NCBI GenBank assembly: GCA_020161795.1
Contig: JAIUOR010000033.1
Span: 62,001-126,000 of the forward strand
Direction of reading: 5' to 3'
Origin: Actinomycetota bacterium
GTDB taxonomy: Bacteria; Actinomycetota; Actinomycetes; Propionibacteriales; Propionibacteriaceae
Length of the DNA stretch: 64,000 bases
A model generated the notes under the pieces. It saw only the letters and a list, made by a program, of their open reading frames with translations, did not search any database and was not told where the DNA came from. Numbering within the stretch: position 1 is the stretch's first letter; the number at the start of each line of letters is the position of its first letter. The position numbers were made by a program, and so were the translations under genes. This document shows positions 1 through 9,640 of this stretch, one piece after another.

Positions 1-998
1 CGGCGCTCGCGACGGGCCAGGAGCCACAGCGACCAGGCCACGAACCCGGCTCGCACCGCCAGCACGGCGGTCGCCGCCACGGCCCCCAGCCCGACCGCCA
101 CCCACACGCTGTCGTGGGTGTGGCGGACGTCCTCGACCAGCGCGGCCAGTTCCAGCCCCATCAGGAGGAAGATCGCGCTCTCCAGAATCAGCTCGACGGT
201 CTTCCATGCCGCCGTCCAGGCCAGCCGGCTCTCCGGTCCCAGGACGCGGGGCGAGCGGCCGCCGATCACCAGCCCCGCGGTCACCGCCGCGACCAGCCCG
301 GAGCCGCCCAGATGCTCGGTGGGCAGGTGGGCGGCGAACGGGACGACCAGCGACAGCGCGACGATCGAACTCGTCTGGCGCAGCCGGGACATCACCGCGC
401 TGGTCAGCCGTCCGACCAGCCAGCCGACGCCGAGCGCGACGGCGACCGCGTACAGGAAGTCGAGCCCGACCTGCCAGATCGAGACCGCCGCGCCGACCGC
501 GGCGATCGCGGAGCGCAGCAGCACCAGCGCGGTGGCGTCGTTGAGCAGGCTCTCACCCTCGAGCACGGTGGTGAGCCGGGTGGAGACACCGGCCTTCTTC
601 ACGATGGACGTGGCCACCGCGTCGGTGGGGCTGACGATGGCGCCCACCGCCACCCCGAGGGCCAGCGGCAGCCCCGGGATCAGCCAGGTGAGCAGCACCC
701 CCACCACCAGCGCCGAGACGATCACCAGCACCACCGAGAAGGCGGAGATCAGCCGCAGATCGCGCCGGAATTCCATGGACGGGATGCTGACCGCCGCCGA
801 GAACAGCAGCGGTGGCAGCAGCCCACCGAGGATCCATTCCGGCTCGATCTCGATCGGCGGCATGGCCGGGATGAAGCTGATCGCGATGCCCAGCAGCACC
901 AGCAGCAGCGGTGCCGCGACGCCGACCCGTGGGGCGAGGGCGGTGATCGCCACGAGCAGCACGATGCCGGCGATGCTGATCAGCAGGGCGATCTCCAT
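1..998 (-). CDS. CPA1-family Na+/H+ antiporter, partial (C-terminus beyond the window)
   Basis: Multi-spanning membrane exchanger, probably swapping Na+ (or K+) for H+ at the cytoplasmic membrane. Translation from the ATG at 998 runs open to base 1, giving about 332 residues of almost continuous hydrophobic helices. It contains the CPA1/NhaP-type core signatures SPTDAVATS (after about 120 residues) and EGESLLNDATALVL just after it; the Asp residues there are the family's ion-binding positions. The start lies 8 bases past the stop of the upstream NUDIX gene, so the two are probably co-transcribed. The cytoplasmic C-terminal domain is missing only because the window ends. Family assignment is firm; the ion cannot be told from sequence. 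Confidence 0.9.
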   Translation of the reverse strand, partial: MEIALLISIAGIVLLVAITALAPRVGVAAPLLLVLLGIAISFIPAMPPIEIEPEWILGGLLPPLLFSAAVSIPSMEFRRDLRLISAFSVVLVIVSALVVGVLLTWLIPGLPLALGVAVGAIVSPTDAVATSIVKKAGVSTRLTTVLEGESLLNDATALVLLRSAIAAVGAAVSIWQVGLDFLYAVAVALGVGWLVGRLTSAVMSRLRQTSSIVALSLVVPFAAHLPTEHLGGSGLVAAVTAGLVIGGRSPRVLGPESRLAWTAAWKTVELILESAIFLLMGLELAALVEDVRHTHDSVWVAVGLGAVAATAVLAVRAGFVAWSLWLLARRER

Positions 999-1006
999 GG
1001 TTGCTC

Positions 1007-1480
1007 CTAACGCAGCGGGCCCAGCCAGGTCGCGGGTTCCTCGCGGCAGGCCACCGCGATCGCGTCGGCGTATCGGGGCGCCAGCTCGGGCAGCGCGCCC
1101 AGGGGGAAGAAGGCGGCCTCGGTGGCCTCGTCGTCGCCCGGCGCGGGCTCGCCGGCGAGCCAGCGGCACCGGAAGACATGGTCGAGGTAGTGGGCCTGGT
1201 CGCCGTTGCCGTAAGTGATCAGCTCGGTGACCGTCAGCCAGGCGAGCCGTTCCACCTCGGCGGTCACGCCGGTCTCCTCGGCGACCTCCCGGACGGCGGT
1301 GACGTGGGCATCCTCGCCCGGGTCGACGATGCCGCTGACCGGCGTCCACTCGTCGGTGTCCGAACGCCGTACCAGCAGGACCTCGTCGCCGCGGAGCACC
1401 ACGGCCATTGCCCCAGACAGCCAGAGCGGCGCGACCCCCACCTTCTCGCGGAGCCGCAGGATGAACTCGGGTGTGGGCAC
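1007..1480 (-). CDS. NUDIX hydrolase
   Basis: 157-residue NUDIX hydrolase that would cleave a nucleoside diphosphate linked to another moiety (NTP, ADP-ribose, NADH or similar). The Nudix box G-x5-E-x7-REVAEETGV is intact at residues 50-72, supplying the Mg2+-binding glutamates. GTG start preceded by AAGGTG. The C-terminal part carries the aromatic and acidic stretch usual in small actinobacterial NUDIX proteins annotated as 8-oxo-dGTP or ADP-ribose pyrophosphatases. It sits 17 bases after the MFS pump and 8 before the antiporter, all on the minus strand, so probably one transcript. Substrate unknown. Confidence 0.9.
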   Translation of the reverse strand: MPTPEFILRLREKVGVAPLWLSGAMAVVLRGDEVLLVRRSDTDEWTPVSGIVDPGEDAHVTAVREVAEETGVTAEVERLAWLTVTELITYGNGDQAHYLDHVFRCRWLAGEPAPGDDEATEAAFFPLGALPELAPRYADAIAVACREEPATWLGPLR

Positions 1481-1497
1481 CCGGTCACCTTACGCGC

Positions 1498-2970
1498 TCA
1501 GTGGGCGCCGTGGATCTCCTCGGCGTCGTCCGGTTTGGTGAGGAAGGCGGCCGCGGCGATCGCGGCCAGCCACAGCACCCCGACCACCAGGTAGGCACCG
1601 CGGGCGCCGGCGGCGAGGGCCTCCTCGGGTGTGCCACCGGCGGTGGCCGAGATGGTCGACATGATGGTGACGAACAGCGCGGTTCCCGCTGCGCCGGCCA
1701 CCTGTTGCGTGGTGCCGACCGTCGCCGAGCCGTAGCCGCGCAGGTGGTGGGGCAGTGAGCCCAGCGCGGTGGTGAACAGCGGGGTGAACATGAGCGCGAG
1801 CCCCAGGCTCATCAGCAGATGCGCGATCAGCAGGTGCCACCACGGCGTGGTGGGCGCGACGGTCGCGAAGATCGCGAAGGCGCCCACGACGACGAGGCCG
1901 CCGGGGATCACCAGCCAGCGCGGCCCCACCCGGTCGTAGAGCCGGCCGACCAACGGTGCCAGCGCGCCCATCAGGATCCCGCCGGGCAGCAGCATCAGCC
2001 CGACGGTGAGCGGATCCAGGTGCAGGGCCTGCTGCATCAGCAGCGGCAGGGCGATGACCGAACCGAACAGCACCGCCATCACGATCGCCATCACCACGAC
2101 GGCGGTGGTGAAGGCCGGAACGGTGAATGTGCGCAGGTCGAGCAGGGCGTCGTCGGTGCGCTGCAGCCGCACCTGCCGCCAGCCGAAGCCGAGCAGTGCC
2201 ACCGCCCCGATCGCCAGGACGGTCGTGAGTTCCCAGCCCGGCACCTCGGGGTTGCCCACCAGGCTGAGCCCGTAGACCAGGCCGCCGAAGCCCAGCGCGG
2301 CGAGCGGCACGCTCCACCCGTCCAGCCGGAGCCGGCCCGGCGCCTCCAGGTTGTAGACGAAGCGTAGGCCCAGCCCGAGGATCACCAGGGCGATCGGCAG
2401 CACGACGACGAAGACGAAGCGCCACGGCAGGAAATGCAGGATGGCGCCGGAGAGCGTGGGACCGATGGCCGGGGCGACCGAGATCACCATGCTGGTCAGG
2501 CCCATCACCCGGCCGCGCATCCTGGGCGGGACCACCTCGATGGTGGTGGTCATCAGCAGCGGCATCATGATCGCCGTCCCGATCGCCTGGACGATCCGGC
2601 CGCCGAGCAGCAGCGGGAAGGCGAAGGCCAGCGCGCAGATCGCGGTGCCGAGCGCGAACATGCTCATCGCCAGGGTGAAGGCGGCGCGGGTGGAGAACCG
2701 GCGCAGCAGCCAGCCGGTGGTCGGGATGACCACCGCCATGGTCAGCATGAAGCCGGTGGTGAGCCACTGCGCGGTGCGCTCGGTGACGCGCAGGTCGGCC
2801 ATGATCGTGGCCAGCGCCACGTTCATCGCGGTCTCGTTCAGGATGACGACGAAGGCGCCCACCATCAGCACGCCGAGCAGCCGGACGGTGTGGCGCGGCA
2901 GGCGCTCAGCGTGGGGCCGGGTCGACTCGGCGACCGGCAGGACGGGAGTGCCGGTATCGGGGTGGTTCAT
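1498..2970 (-). CDS. MFS drug efflux transporter, DHA2 (EmrB/QacA) type
   Basis: 490-residue proton-driven exporter with about 14 predicted membrane helices, the DHA2 topology. After a polar N-terminal tail of about 35 residues, the first helix ends in NETAMNVALATIMADL, a motif-D-like signature of the EmrB/LfrA/Lmr branch. The TTGFMLTMAVVIPTTGWL stretch in helix 2 and the conserved glycine/proline helix 5 (antiporter motif C region) are also visible. First gene of the minus-strand run MFS-NUDIX-antiporter. No adjacent TetR or MarR regulator is seen. Substrate cannot be inferred; toxic amphipathic compounds are typical for the family. Confidence 0.9.
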   Translation of the reverse strand: MNHPDTGTPVLPVAESTRPHAERLPRHTVRLLGVLMVGAFVVILNETAMNVALATIMADLRVTERTAQWLTTGFMLTMAVVIPTTGWLLRRFSTRAAFTLAMSMFALGTAICALAFAFPLLLGGRIVQAIGTAIMMPLLMTTTIEVVPPRMRGRVMGLTSMVISVAPAIGPTLSGAILHFLPWRFVFVVVLPIALVILGLGLRFVYNLEAPGRLRLDGWSVPLAALGFGGLVYGLSLVGNPEVPGWELTTVLAIGAVALLGFGWRQVRLQRTDDALLDLRTFTVPAFTTAVVVMAIVMAVLFGSVIALPLLMQQALHLDPLTVGLMLLPGGILMGALAPLVGRLYDRVGPRWLVIPGGLVVVGAFAIFATVAPTTPWWHLLIAHLLMSLGLALMFTPLFTTALGSLPHHLRGYGSATVGTTQQVAGAAGTALFVTIMSTISATAGGTPEEALAAGARGAYLVVGVLWLAAIAAAAFLTKPDDAEEIHGAH

Positions 2971-3408
2971 GGGTTCCTCGTCATGGGTCGAGAACTGGCC
3001 GCGGCGATGGCGCCGACACTGCCGAGCGGTACAAGCCCGGCACGCGTCGTCCTATTCCCAGAGCAGCGCTTATAGCATGAATACGTCTACCGCAGGCGGC
3101 TTTCACGAAGTACCCATTCTACGCCGGAAGCGCCCGCAAACCACCTTGTCACCTGGCCATCCTCAGCGCCTTCGCAGCAGGGCCACGAATCGCATTCGGT
3201 TCGACCATATCGCCAGGCGGGTATTACCGGATCATCATGGGATGAGGAAATACGTAGTTTTCCTCCCTGCGTGGACAGCTAAGGCTTGGATTGCCTAAGT
3301 TTGCGGATCGCAAGGAGCTTGACAGCCGCATCCTGGGACGCACGACAGGGGGCGGTGGCCCTGGCAGTTGTGGCAACCGGCAATCGTGCGCAAGCAAAGG
3401 AGTAAGTA
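2971..3408. other. Intergenic gap (438 bp) between divergent genes, with one hairpin
   Basis: No convincing gene on either strand. The region is less GC-rich than its surroundings and should hold the divergent promoters of the MFS pump and of the small membrane protein. A clear inverted repeat GAGGAAA / TTTCCTC separated by 8 bases lies at 3244-3265; it could be an operator or an mRNA hairpin. I see no recognisable riboswitch or known operator consensus. Confidence 0.5.
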
Positions 3409-3873
3409 GTGGCTACTGCGACTGCCAATGGCTCGAAGGTGCGGCTGATCGGGCTGATCGCGATGATCCTCGGCGCGGTCTTCATCGTCGCCGGCATCAC
3501 CACCTGGGGCATGGTGAGCAGCAAGCTCGCCGCCGAGCGGATCACGGTGTCGGGCGATGCGCCGGCCTTCGCCGGGGCTACCGTCTCGGATCCGTTCACC
3601 GCCTTCGTCCAGGCCGACATCATCAACCAGCACGCGCTGGCGGCGACCGACGGCAAGACCTACGCCGAACTCGACAAGGAAGATCCGCTGCGGGCGACCG
3701 CCATGAACGGCTCCTTCCTGCGCGCCTCGCTGTTCACCTCGGTGATCGCCTTCGGCGTGGCACTGTTCGCCATCGGCGTCGGTGCGTTGTCGATCCTGCT
3801 CGGTTGGGGTCTTCGAATGGCCGGTTCGGTGGAGCCGGCCACCGCGAACAGCGCCGAGCGCGCCGTTTCCTGA
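3409..3873 (+). CDS. Conserved actinobacterial membrane protein (family often mislabelled LigA)
   Basis: 154-residue protein with two membrane helices (about residues 12-34 and 105-130) enclosing an exported-side loop. The loop holds the family's conserved segments: DPFTAFVQADIINQHALAAT and YAELDKEDPLRATAMNGSFLRASLFTSV. Homologues are widespread in Actinobacteria and are often annotated 'aromatic ring-opening dioxygenase LigA', a label no catalytic feature here supports. GTG start at 3409 preceded by AAGGAG with 6-base spacing. Stands alone, convergent with the CAP lipoprotein across a strong terminator. Function unknown; family recognition is from memory of the conserved segments. Confidence 0.8.
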   Translation: MATATANGSKVRLIGLIAMILGAVFIVAGITTWGMVSSKLAAERITVSGDAPAFAGATVSDPFTAFVQADIINQHALAATDGKTYAELDKEDPLRATAMNGSFLRASLFTSVIAFGVALFAIGVGALSILLGWGLRMAGSVEPATANSAERAVS

Positions 3874-3946
3874 CCCGGTTGCCGCCCTGCCCGCGGGTGG
3901 TGGCGCCGCCTTCGGGCGGTGCTTCTACCCGGGGCGGCACCCGTAA

Positions 3947-3986
3947 CAGAGCCCGCCGTGGAACCTCGGTTCCCCGGCGGGCTCTG
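3947..3986. terminator. Bidirectional intrinsic terminator
   Basis: Perfect 12-bp stem CAGAGCCCGCCG / CGGCGGGCTCTG, extended inside by GGAACC / GGTTCC around a tiny loop. It lies between the convergent genes ending at 3873 (+) and 3995 (-). Little U-tract is present, as is common in high-GC actinobacteria. Confidence 0.85.
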
Positions 3987-3994
3987 CTGTGTCG

Positions 3995-4570
3995 CTACTT
4001 CTTCTTCGGCTTGGCGAAGTCGGCCGTGATGTAGTGGCGATAGGTTCCGCCGCCCAGGTAGTGGCCCACGCCAACCTGGGTGAACGACTTGCTCATCAGG
4101 ATCTTGCAGTGGCCGGGGCTCTTGAGCCAGGCCTTCACCACTGCCTTGGGGGTCGAGTAGCCCGCCGCGAGCGTCTCGCCCATCGCCTTGTACTTGTAGC
4201 CGGTCGCCTTGATACGGCTACCGGGCGACTTCCCGCTCTTGCTGGTGTGGTTGAAGTAGTCGCGCTTGGACATGTCGGTGCTGTGCCGTTCGGCGGCGAG
4301 CGCGAGCTTGGCGTTCCACTTCAGCGGCTTTGCCTTGGCGTAGGTCTTGCTGCCGCACTTCCGCTTGCTGCTGCGGGCCTTGTTGATCAGCGCGAGCACG
4401 TCCTTCTCGAAGGCGTCCTTCTTCTTGGCGGTGGCCAGGGCGACGGCGGAATGGGTGACCGGTGCCGGGACGGTGGTCGTGGGCGCTCCAACGGTCGCCG
4501 AGCCGCAGGCGATCAAGCCCACGACCGTCGCTGTGGCGACGAAGCGAGTCAGGGGGTGGGGGGTGGCCAT
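3995..4570 (-). CDS. CAP (SCP/PR-1, YkwD-like) domain lipoprotein
   Basis: Secreted protein of about 191 residues. I choose the ATG at 4570 because it opens directly into a signal peptide with lipobox LIAC (lipidated Cys22); an upstream in-frame start would add 35 charged residues. The CAP domain covers about residues 65-190, with the family landmarks LNWNAKLA-like helix (KPLKWNAKLALAAERHS), a YFNHTSKSGKSPGSRI segment, MGETLAAGY and VKAWLKSPGHCKILM. The His and Glu residues in these segments line the CAP cavity. The region is rich in Lys, which is unusual beside its neighbours. Bacterial CAP proteins are extracellular and mostly of unknown role. Confidence 0.85.
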   Translation of the reverse strand: MATPHPLTRFVATATVVGLIACGSATVGAPTTTVPAPVTHSAVALATAKKKDAFEKDVLALINKARSSKRKCGSKTYAKAKPLKWNAKLALAAERHSTDMSKRDYFNHTSKSGKSPGSRIKATGYKYKAMGETLAAGYSTPKAVVKAWLKSPGHCKILMSKSFTQVGVGHYLGGGTYRHYITADFAKPKKK

Positions 4571-4730
4571 GGGGGTTCCATTCGGTCGAGCGCGCCTGAT
4601 GCCCCCCATCAGCAGGCTCTTCATCGGCGTCCCGCTGGATCTCTGAGTCAAACGGCTCGCCACTTGTAGTTTCACTCACGCGGCGGGCCTCCGCAAGTCC
4701 GAGTTCGTCGGCGATGGACGTCGATCCGGC

Positions 4731-6119
4731 TCAGTCGAGCCGAACGGTTTCGCCCAGGGTGGGGACGAGGGCCGGCACGCCGATCCGTTCGGTGATGTGG
4801 GCTCCGAAGGCGCGGCTCACCTCCGGGGTGCCGTGGACGGTGTAGACGGTCCGCGGCCCGGGGCTGAGCTCGGCGAGCCAGTCGAGCAGGTCGGAACGGT
4901 CGCCGTGGACGGAGAACTCGTCGTCCTGCAGCACCTCCGCGCGCACCGGAACGTACCGGCCGAACATCTTCAGCTGGGTGGCGCCGTCGACCAGGGAGCG
5001 GCCGCGGGTGCCCTCGCCCTGGTAGCCGACCAGCACCACGGAGTGCCGGTGATCCGGCAGCATGTGCTTGAGATGGTGCAGCACGCGGCCGCCGGTGGCC
5101 ATCCCCGAGGCGGCGATGACGATGCACGGGTGCCGGGGGTGGTTCAGCCGCACCGACTCCTCGGTCGAGCGGATCTCGCGCAGCGCCGGGAGATCGATGA
5201 AGTGCGCCGGGTCGAGGTCGGGCCGCAGTTCGTCGCGGTAGGCCGGGTCGCGATAGACCGCGAGCGCGGCGAGCGCCATCGGGGAGTTCACGAAGACCGG
5301 CAGTTGCGGGATGCGTCCTTCGGCCTGCATCTCGGAGAGCGTCTTGAGCAGGATCTCGGTGCGATCGACGGCGAAGGCGGGTACGAGCACCGAGCCGCCC
5401 CGGCGGACGGTCCGCCGGATCAGGTCGGCGAAGGGTTCGTGGGCGATCTCCGGATCGGGGTGCTCGCGATCGCCGTAGGTCGACTCGATCAGGACCGTCA
5501 CGGCGCCCGGCGGCACCTCCCGCGGACGCAGCACCGGGTGGGTGTGGCGTCCGACGTCACCGGAGAACACTACGTTCGTAGAGGGCGTCGTGACGTGGAT
5601 GCTGGCCGAGCCCAGGATGTGCCCCGCGGGGTAGTAGCGGGCCACGATGCCGTCGCCGAGATCGAGCGGCTCGTGGTAGCCGACTGCGCGGAACAGCGGC
5701 AGCGTCGCCTCGACGTCCGCCGTGGTGTACAGCGGCAGGGGCGGATGGTGCTTCGAGTAACCGCGCTTGGCCGCGTGCTCCGCATCCCGCTCGTTGAGGA
5801 AGGCCGAATCCCGCAGCACGATCTCGGCCAGCCGGATGCTCGGAGCCGTCGCCCAGACCCGTCCTGCGAAGCCGCCGCGCACCAGGCGCGGCAGGTAGCC
5901 GACGTGATCCATGTGCGCGTGGGTGAGCAGGACGTCGCTGATCGACCCGGGCGGGATGCCGAACTCCGCCCAGTTCTGCTCCCGCAACTGCTTCTCACCC
6001 TGGAACAGTCCGCTGTCGATCAGGATCCGACGCTCGCCGACGGTCAGCAGGTACTTCGAGCCGGTGACTGTGCCGGCACCCCCGAGAAAGGACAGCCAGG
6101 CCGGTTCCGCGGTTCCCAT
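4731..6119 (-). CDS. MBL-fold / beta-CASP RNA-processing type metallohydrolase
   Basis: 462-residue two-metal hydrolase of the CPSF73/RNase J-like beta-CASP class, expected to act on RNA phosphodiester bonds in the cytoplasm. The metallo-beta-lactamase core shows THAHMDHVG (HxHxDH, about residues 67-72), a later AGHILGSA histidine and the SGDVGRHTHPVLRPR aspartate segment. The beta-CASP part follows (IESTYGDREH, VPAFAVDRTEILL), and the C-terminal Zn loop carries IAASGMATGGRVLHHL and VHGDRSDLLDWL. ATG at 6119 is preferred over the TTG at 6137. Close relatives are annotated 'MBL fold metallo-hydrolase RNA specificity domain-containing'. Not RNase J itself: it lacks RNase J's extra C-terminal domain. 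Confidence 0.9.
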   Translation of the reverse strand: MGTAEPAWLSFLGGAGTVTGSKYLLTVGERRILIDSGLFQGEKQLREQNWAEFGIPPGSISDVLLTHAHMDHVGYLPRLVRGGFAGRVWATAPSIRLAEIVLRDSAFLNERDAEHAAKRGYSKHHPPLPLYTTADVEATLPLFRAVGYHEPLDLGDGIVARYYPAGHILGSASIHVTTPSTNVVFSGDVGRHTHPVLRPREVPPGAVTVLIESTYGDREHPDPEIAHEPFADLIRRTVRRGGSVLVPAFAVDRTEILLKTLSEMQAEGRIPQLPVFVNSPMALAALAVYRDPAYRDELRPDLDPAHFIDLPALREIRSTEESVRLNHPRHPCIVIAASGMATGGRVLHHLKHMLPDHRHSVVLVGYQGEGTRGRSLVDGATQLKMFGRYVPVRAEVLQDDEFSVHGDRSDLLDWLAELSPGPRTVYTVHGTPEVSRAFGAHITERIGVPALVPTLGETVRLD

Positions 6120-6344
6120 GGCCCCACTCTGGCCCAAACCGCCGGCCCGCGCAGCACCTTGGGGTGACGGCCTCGCGTCGCCTTCGCGCGGGGAGCGACA
6201 GTCGAGGGTGGTGCTTCAGACTCGGCCGTCCAATCCGCCGAAACCGTTGACCCCGGATGCGACCGGGCCTAGCCTGCCTGAAAGTCGTACACCCTCCCAT
6301 CGTGCGACGGAAGCGCATGTCCCGTCCCCGAAAGGTGCATCGCC

Positions 6345-9300
6345 TTGTATCGCAAAGTCCTCATCGCCACGAGCGTGCTCGCCCTGGCCTTCCCGGCAAC
6401 GGCCCTCGCGGCCCCCAAAGAGTCCCTTGATCTCTTCGAGCCGGCTGCTAGCTCGGGCAAGATCGACTCCGCCATCCGTCCCCGCAGTCTCGCCAAGGAC
6501 ACCAAGGTCCAGGTGATCGTCGAGGTGGTCGGCGACCCCGTCGCCGTGGTGGAGGCCGACAAGGGCCGCAAGCTCTCCAACAGCGAGCGCAAGGCCGTCC
6601 GCGACAACCTGCGCAAGAAGCAGGACAAGGTGGCCAAGACCATCACCGGCAAGGGCGGCAAGGTCCAGTCGAACATGCAGTCGGCCTACAACGGCATGCG
6701 GGTTCAGCTGAAGGCCTCGCAATTGGACGCGGTCGCCGCGCTTCCCGAGGTGGTGGCGATCCACCGGGCACCGCTGCACACCCTCGACAATGCCGTGTCG
6801 GTGCCCTACCTCGGCGTGCCGCAGGTCTGGAAGTCCACCGGCTACACCGGCAAGGGCGTCAAGGTGGCGGTCATCGATACCGGCGTCGACTACACCCATG
6901 CCAACTTCGGCGGCCCGGGCACGGTCGAGGCGTTCGAGCAGGCGCACGCCGCCGAGGCCAGCCCGGCCGATCCGACGCTGTTCGGCCCGAAGGCACCGCG
7001 CGTGAAGGGCGGTTGGGATTTCGTCGGTGACGACTACGACGCCGATCCCGACAGCGACACCTACCAGCCGGTGCCACACCCCGATCCCAACCCGCTGGAC
7101 TGCAACGGCCACGGCTCCCACGTCGCCGGGACCGCGGGCGGCAACGGCGTGCTGGCGGACGGCACCACCTACCGCGGGCCGTACGACGCCAAGACCGCGT
7201 CGAAGGCCTTCCGGGTCGGCCCGGGCGTGGCGCCGCAGGTCGACCTGTACGCGCTGCGCGTCTTCGGCTGCGGCGGCAGCACCGACGTCACCACCGAGGC
7301 GATCGACTGGGCGGTGGCCAACGACATGGACGTGATCAACATGTCGCTGGGCTCCAGCTTCGGCCGGGTCGGCGAGCCGGATGCGGTGGCCGCGTCCAAC
7401 GCCGTGGGTGCCGGTGTCGTGGTCGTCGCCTCCGCGGGCAACGAGGGAAGCGCTCCCTACATCACCGGCGCACCGGGTGCCGGCGATGGCGTGGTGGCGG
7501 TGGCCGCGGTGGATTCCACCGAGACCTTCCCCGGCGCCAAGCTGAGCTTCGGCGACGGCACCGCCGTGACCGCGATCCTGGCCAACAACGAGGCTCTCCC
7601 CTCCGCCCCGCTCGAGGTGGTCGTGGTGCGGGATGCCGCCGACGGCGTGGGCCTGGGCTGCTCGGCCCAGCAGTTCGCCGATTCCGGCATCGTCGCGGGC
7701 GGGAACCAGCTGGCCGTGGTCAGCCGCGGCGAATGCGCCCGGGTGGCCAAGGCCATCTTCGGCCAGCAGGCGGGGGCCGCAGCGGTGCTGCAGCTCAACA
7801 CCGATCCGGGCTATCCCCCCTTCGAGGGAGACATCACCAGCAACCCCGACGACGGCACGCCGTACGTGGTGACCATCCCGTTCCTGGGGGTCAGGTCGAC
7901 CGACCGCGACGCGGTGCTGGCCGCCGCGGGTGGCACGGTCTCGCTGGCGGCCACGTCGCTGGCCAACCCGGACTTCACCGGCTACGGCTCGTTCAGCTCC
8001 GGCGGCCCCCGTAACGGCGACTCCGAGATCAGCCCGAACGTCGCCGCTCCGGGAGTCTCCATCGTCTCCACCGGCGTGGGCACCGGAACCGAGGGCGCGA
8101 CCATCTCGGGCACCTCGATGGCGGCTCCGCATGTCGCCGGTGTGGCGGCGCTGGCCGTCCAGGCGCATCCGAAGTGGAACGCCTCCGAGATCGCGGCCGC
8201 GCTGGTCACCACCGCTGACCCGGGCAAGGTCGCCGGGCAGCAGTTGGTGCGGGGCGGCGTGGGTCTCGTGGACGCCGCGCAGGCGGTCAGCACCCAGGTC
8301 GTGGTGGGCGGCGATCCGTACCGCACCACCAGCGGCTGGTTCCGCGAGTCCTCGCTGAGCTTCGGCTTCGCCGAGCCGAGCCGGGCCTTCGCCGGTGCGA
8401 AGACGCTGACGATCCACAACAAGGGCTCCAAGAGCGTCACCTACAAGCTGTCCACGGCGGCGAATCCCGAGTCGCGGCCGGCGAAGGTCGTCCTCAGCAA
8501 GAGGTCGGTCACGGTCAAGCCGGGCAAGACCGTCAAGGTCCTGGTGGGCCTGGCGGCCGAAGCCCGCAAGCTCGGCTCGTCCATCGGCGACGACCAGTTC
8601 GCGCTGAACCAGGTCTCCGGCAATGTCGTGCTGACCTCGGGCAAGGAGGTGCTGCGGGTGCCGTACCTGCTCATCCCGCGGGCCCGGGCGAAGGTGACCG
8701 ATCTCAACAAGGGCAGCTTCCCGCTGACCCAGAAGGTGGCGCAGACGGCCGCCCAGCCGTCGAAGGCCACCGCCTCGCCGAAGGCCGGCCTGCCGACCAC
8801 TCCGTCCCAGACGACCGATGGCAAGGGGCATCCGAAGCCTGAGCCGACGAAGGGCCCCAAGCCGAGCCCGACTCCCACCCCGACCAAGCCCCCGAAGCCG
8901 CAGCCGGCGACTTCGGCGACCATCAAGCTGGTCAACTCCGGTGGTGCGCTGGCGGCGCCGGTGGACTTCTACACCTGGGGCCTGAAGGACGGTAAGGACG
9001 TGCCGAAGCTCACCCCGGGCAGCGGGTTCGACCTCCGCGCGGCGGGTGTCTCGTCCTTCGCCGATGGCGACGACCAACTGCTGGTGTTCGCGGTGAACAA
9101 CTACACCCGGTGGTCGAACGCCGTCACCAGCGAGTTCGACGTCGAGATCGACGCCGACGGAGACGGTGCCCCCGACTGGATCGTGTTCAGCCACGATTCC
9201 GGCGCCGTCCGCACGGGATCCTTCGACGGCCTGGCCGAGGTGTTCGTGGCCGATCTGGCCACCGGCGATCTGTTCGCCTCCGGCTTCCTCGCGTCCGCGC

Positions 9301-9638
9301 CGACCGACAGCAGCACGCTGTTGCTGCCGGTCTGGGCCAGTGACCTGGGGCTGTCGGCGGAGACCGGTGCGTTCTCGTACACGGTGAGCAGCTACTCGCT
9401 GGAAGGCGACGGCAGCGACACCTTCTCGGGCTCGGCGGTCTACAACCCCTGGGCCAAGGCGATCGAGGACGGGCAGTACGTCACCGTTCCGGTGGCGGGC
9501 AAGAAGACCAAGGCCACCGTGGTGACCGCGGCGATCGACCCCGCCCAGTGGGCCGAGCAGAAGCCGCTCGGCCTGATGGCCGTGGCCATCGACAACAAGT
9601 CCGGCGCTGAGGAGGCCCTGCTGATCGCCGGGAAGTAG
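6345..9638 (+). CDS. Secreted subtilisin-like (S8) serine protease with PA insert
   Basis: 1097-residue exported endopeptidase. TTG start at 6345 with AAAGGTG 7 bases upstream. Signal peptide of about 22 residues ends ATALA-AP. An I9-like propeptide occupies about 50-145. The S8 domain has the complete triad: Asp178 (VAVIDTG), His256 (NGHGSHVAGT) and Ser591 (GTSMAAPHVAG), with oxyanion Asn366 (AGNEG). A protease-associated (PA) domain is inserted at about 405-535. After residue 650 comes a beta-rich domain, then a Pro/Lys/Thr-rich linker (about 790-865) and a C-terminal domain of unknown type. No LPXTG anchor, so probably released or loosely wall-bound. Ends in a strong terminator. Confidence 0.95.
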   Translation: MYRKVLIATSVLALAFPATALAAPKESLDLFEPAASSGKIDSAIRPRSLAKDTKVQVIVEVVGDPVAVVEADKGRKLSNSERKAVRDNLRKKQDKVAKTITGKGGKVQSNMQSAYNGMRVQLKASQLDAVAALPEVVAIHRAPLHTLDNAVSVPYLGVPQVWKSTGYTGKGVKVAVIDTGVDYTHANFGGPGTVEAFEQAHAAEASPADPTLFGPKAPRVKGGWDFVGDDYDADPDSDTYQPVPHPDPNPLDCNGHGSHVAGTAGGNGVLADGTTYRGPYDAKTASKAFRVGPGVAPQVDLYALRVFGCGGSTDVTTEAIDWAVANDMDVINMSLGSSFGRVGEPDAVAASNAVGAGVVVVASAGNEGSAPYITGAPGAGDGVVAVAAVDSTETFPGAKLSFGDGTAVTAILANNEALPSAPLEVVVVRDAADGVGLGCSAQQFADSGIVAGGNQLAVVSRGECARVAKAIFGQQAGAAAVLQLNTDPGYPPFEGDITSNPDDGTPYVVTIPFLGVRSTDRDAVLAAAGGTVSLAATSLANPDFTGYGSFSSGGPRNGDSEISPNVAAPGVSIVSTGVGTGTEGATISGTSMAAPHVAGVAALAVQAHPKWNASEIAAALVTTADPGKVAGQQLVRGGVGLVDAAQAVSTQVVVGGDPYRTTSGWFRESSLSFGFAEPSRAFAGAKTLTIHNKGSKSVTYKLSTAANPESRPAKVVLSKRSVTVKPGKTVKVLVGLAAEARKLGSSIGDDQFALNQVSGNVVLTSGKEVLRVPYLLIPRARAKVTDLNKGSFPLTQKVAQTAAQPSKATASPKAGLPTTPSQTTDGKGHPKPEPTKGPKPSPTPTPTKPPKPQPATSATIKLVNSGGALAAPVDFYTWGLKDGKDVPKLTPGSGFDLRAAGVSSFADGDDQLLVFAVNNYTRWSNAVTSEFDVEIDADGDGAPDWIVFSHDSGAVRTGSFDGLAEVFVADLATGDLFASGFLASAPTDSSTLLLPVWASDLGLSAETGAFSYTVSSYSLEGDGSDTFSGSAVYNPWAKAIEDGQYVTVPVAGKKTKATVVTAAIDPAQWAEQKPLGLMAVAIDNKSGAEEALLIAGK

Positions 9639-9640
9639 CA

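Noticed and set aside
3409..3873. Database-style label 'aromatic ring-opening dioxygenase LigA'
   Set aside because: The protein is a small two-helix membrane protein without metal ligands of extradiol dioxygenases; the label is a known propagation error.
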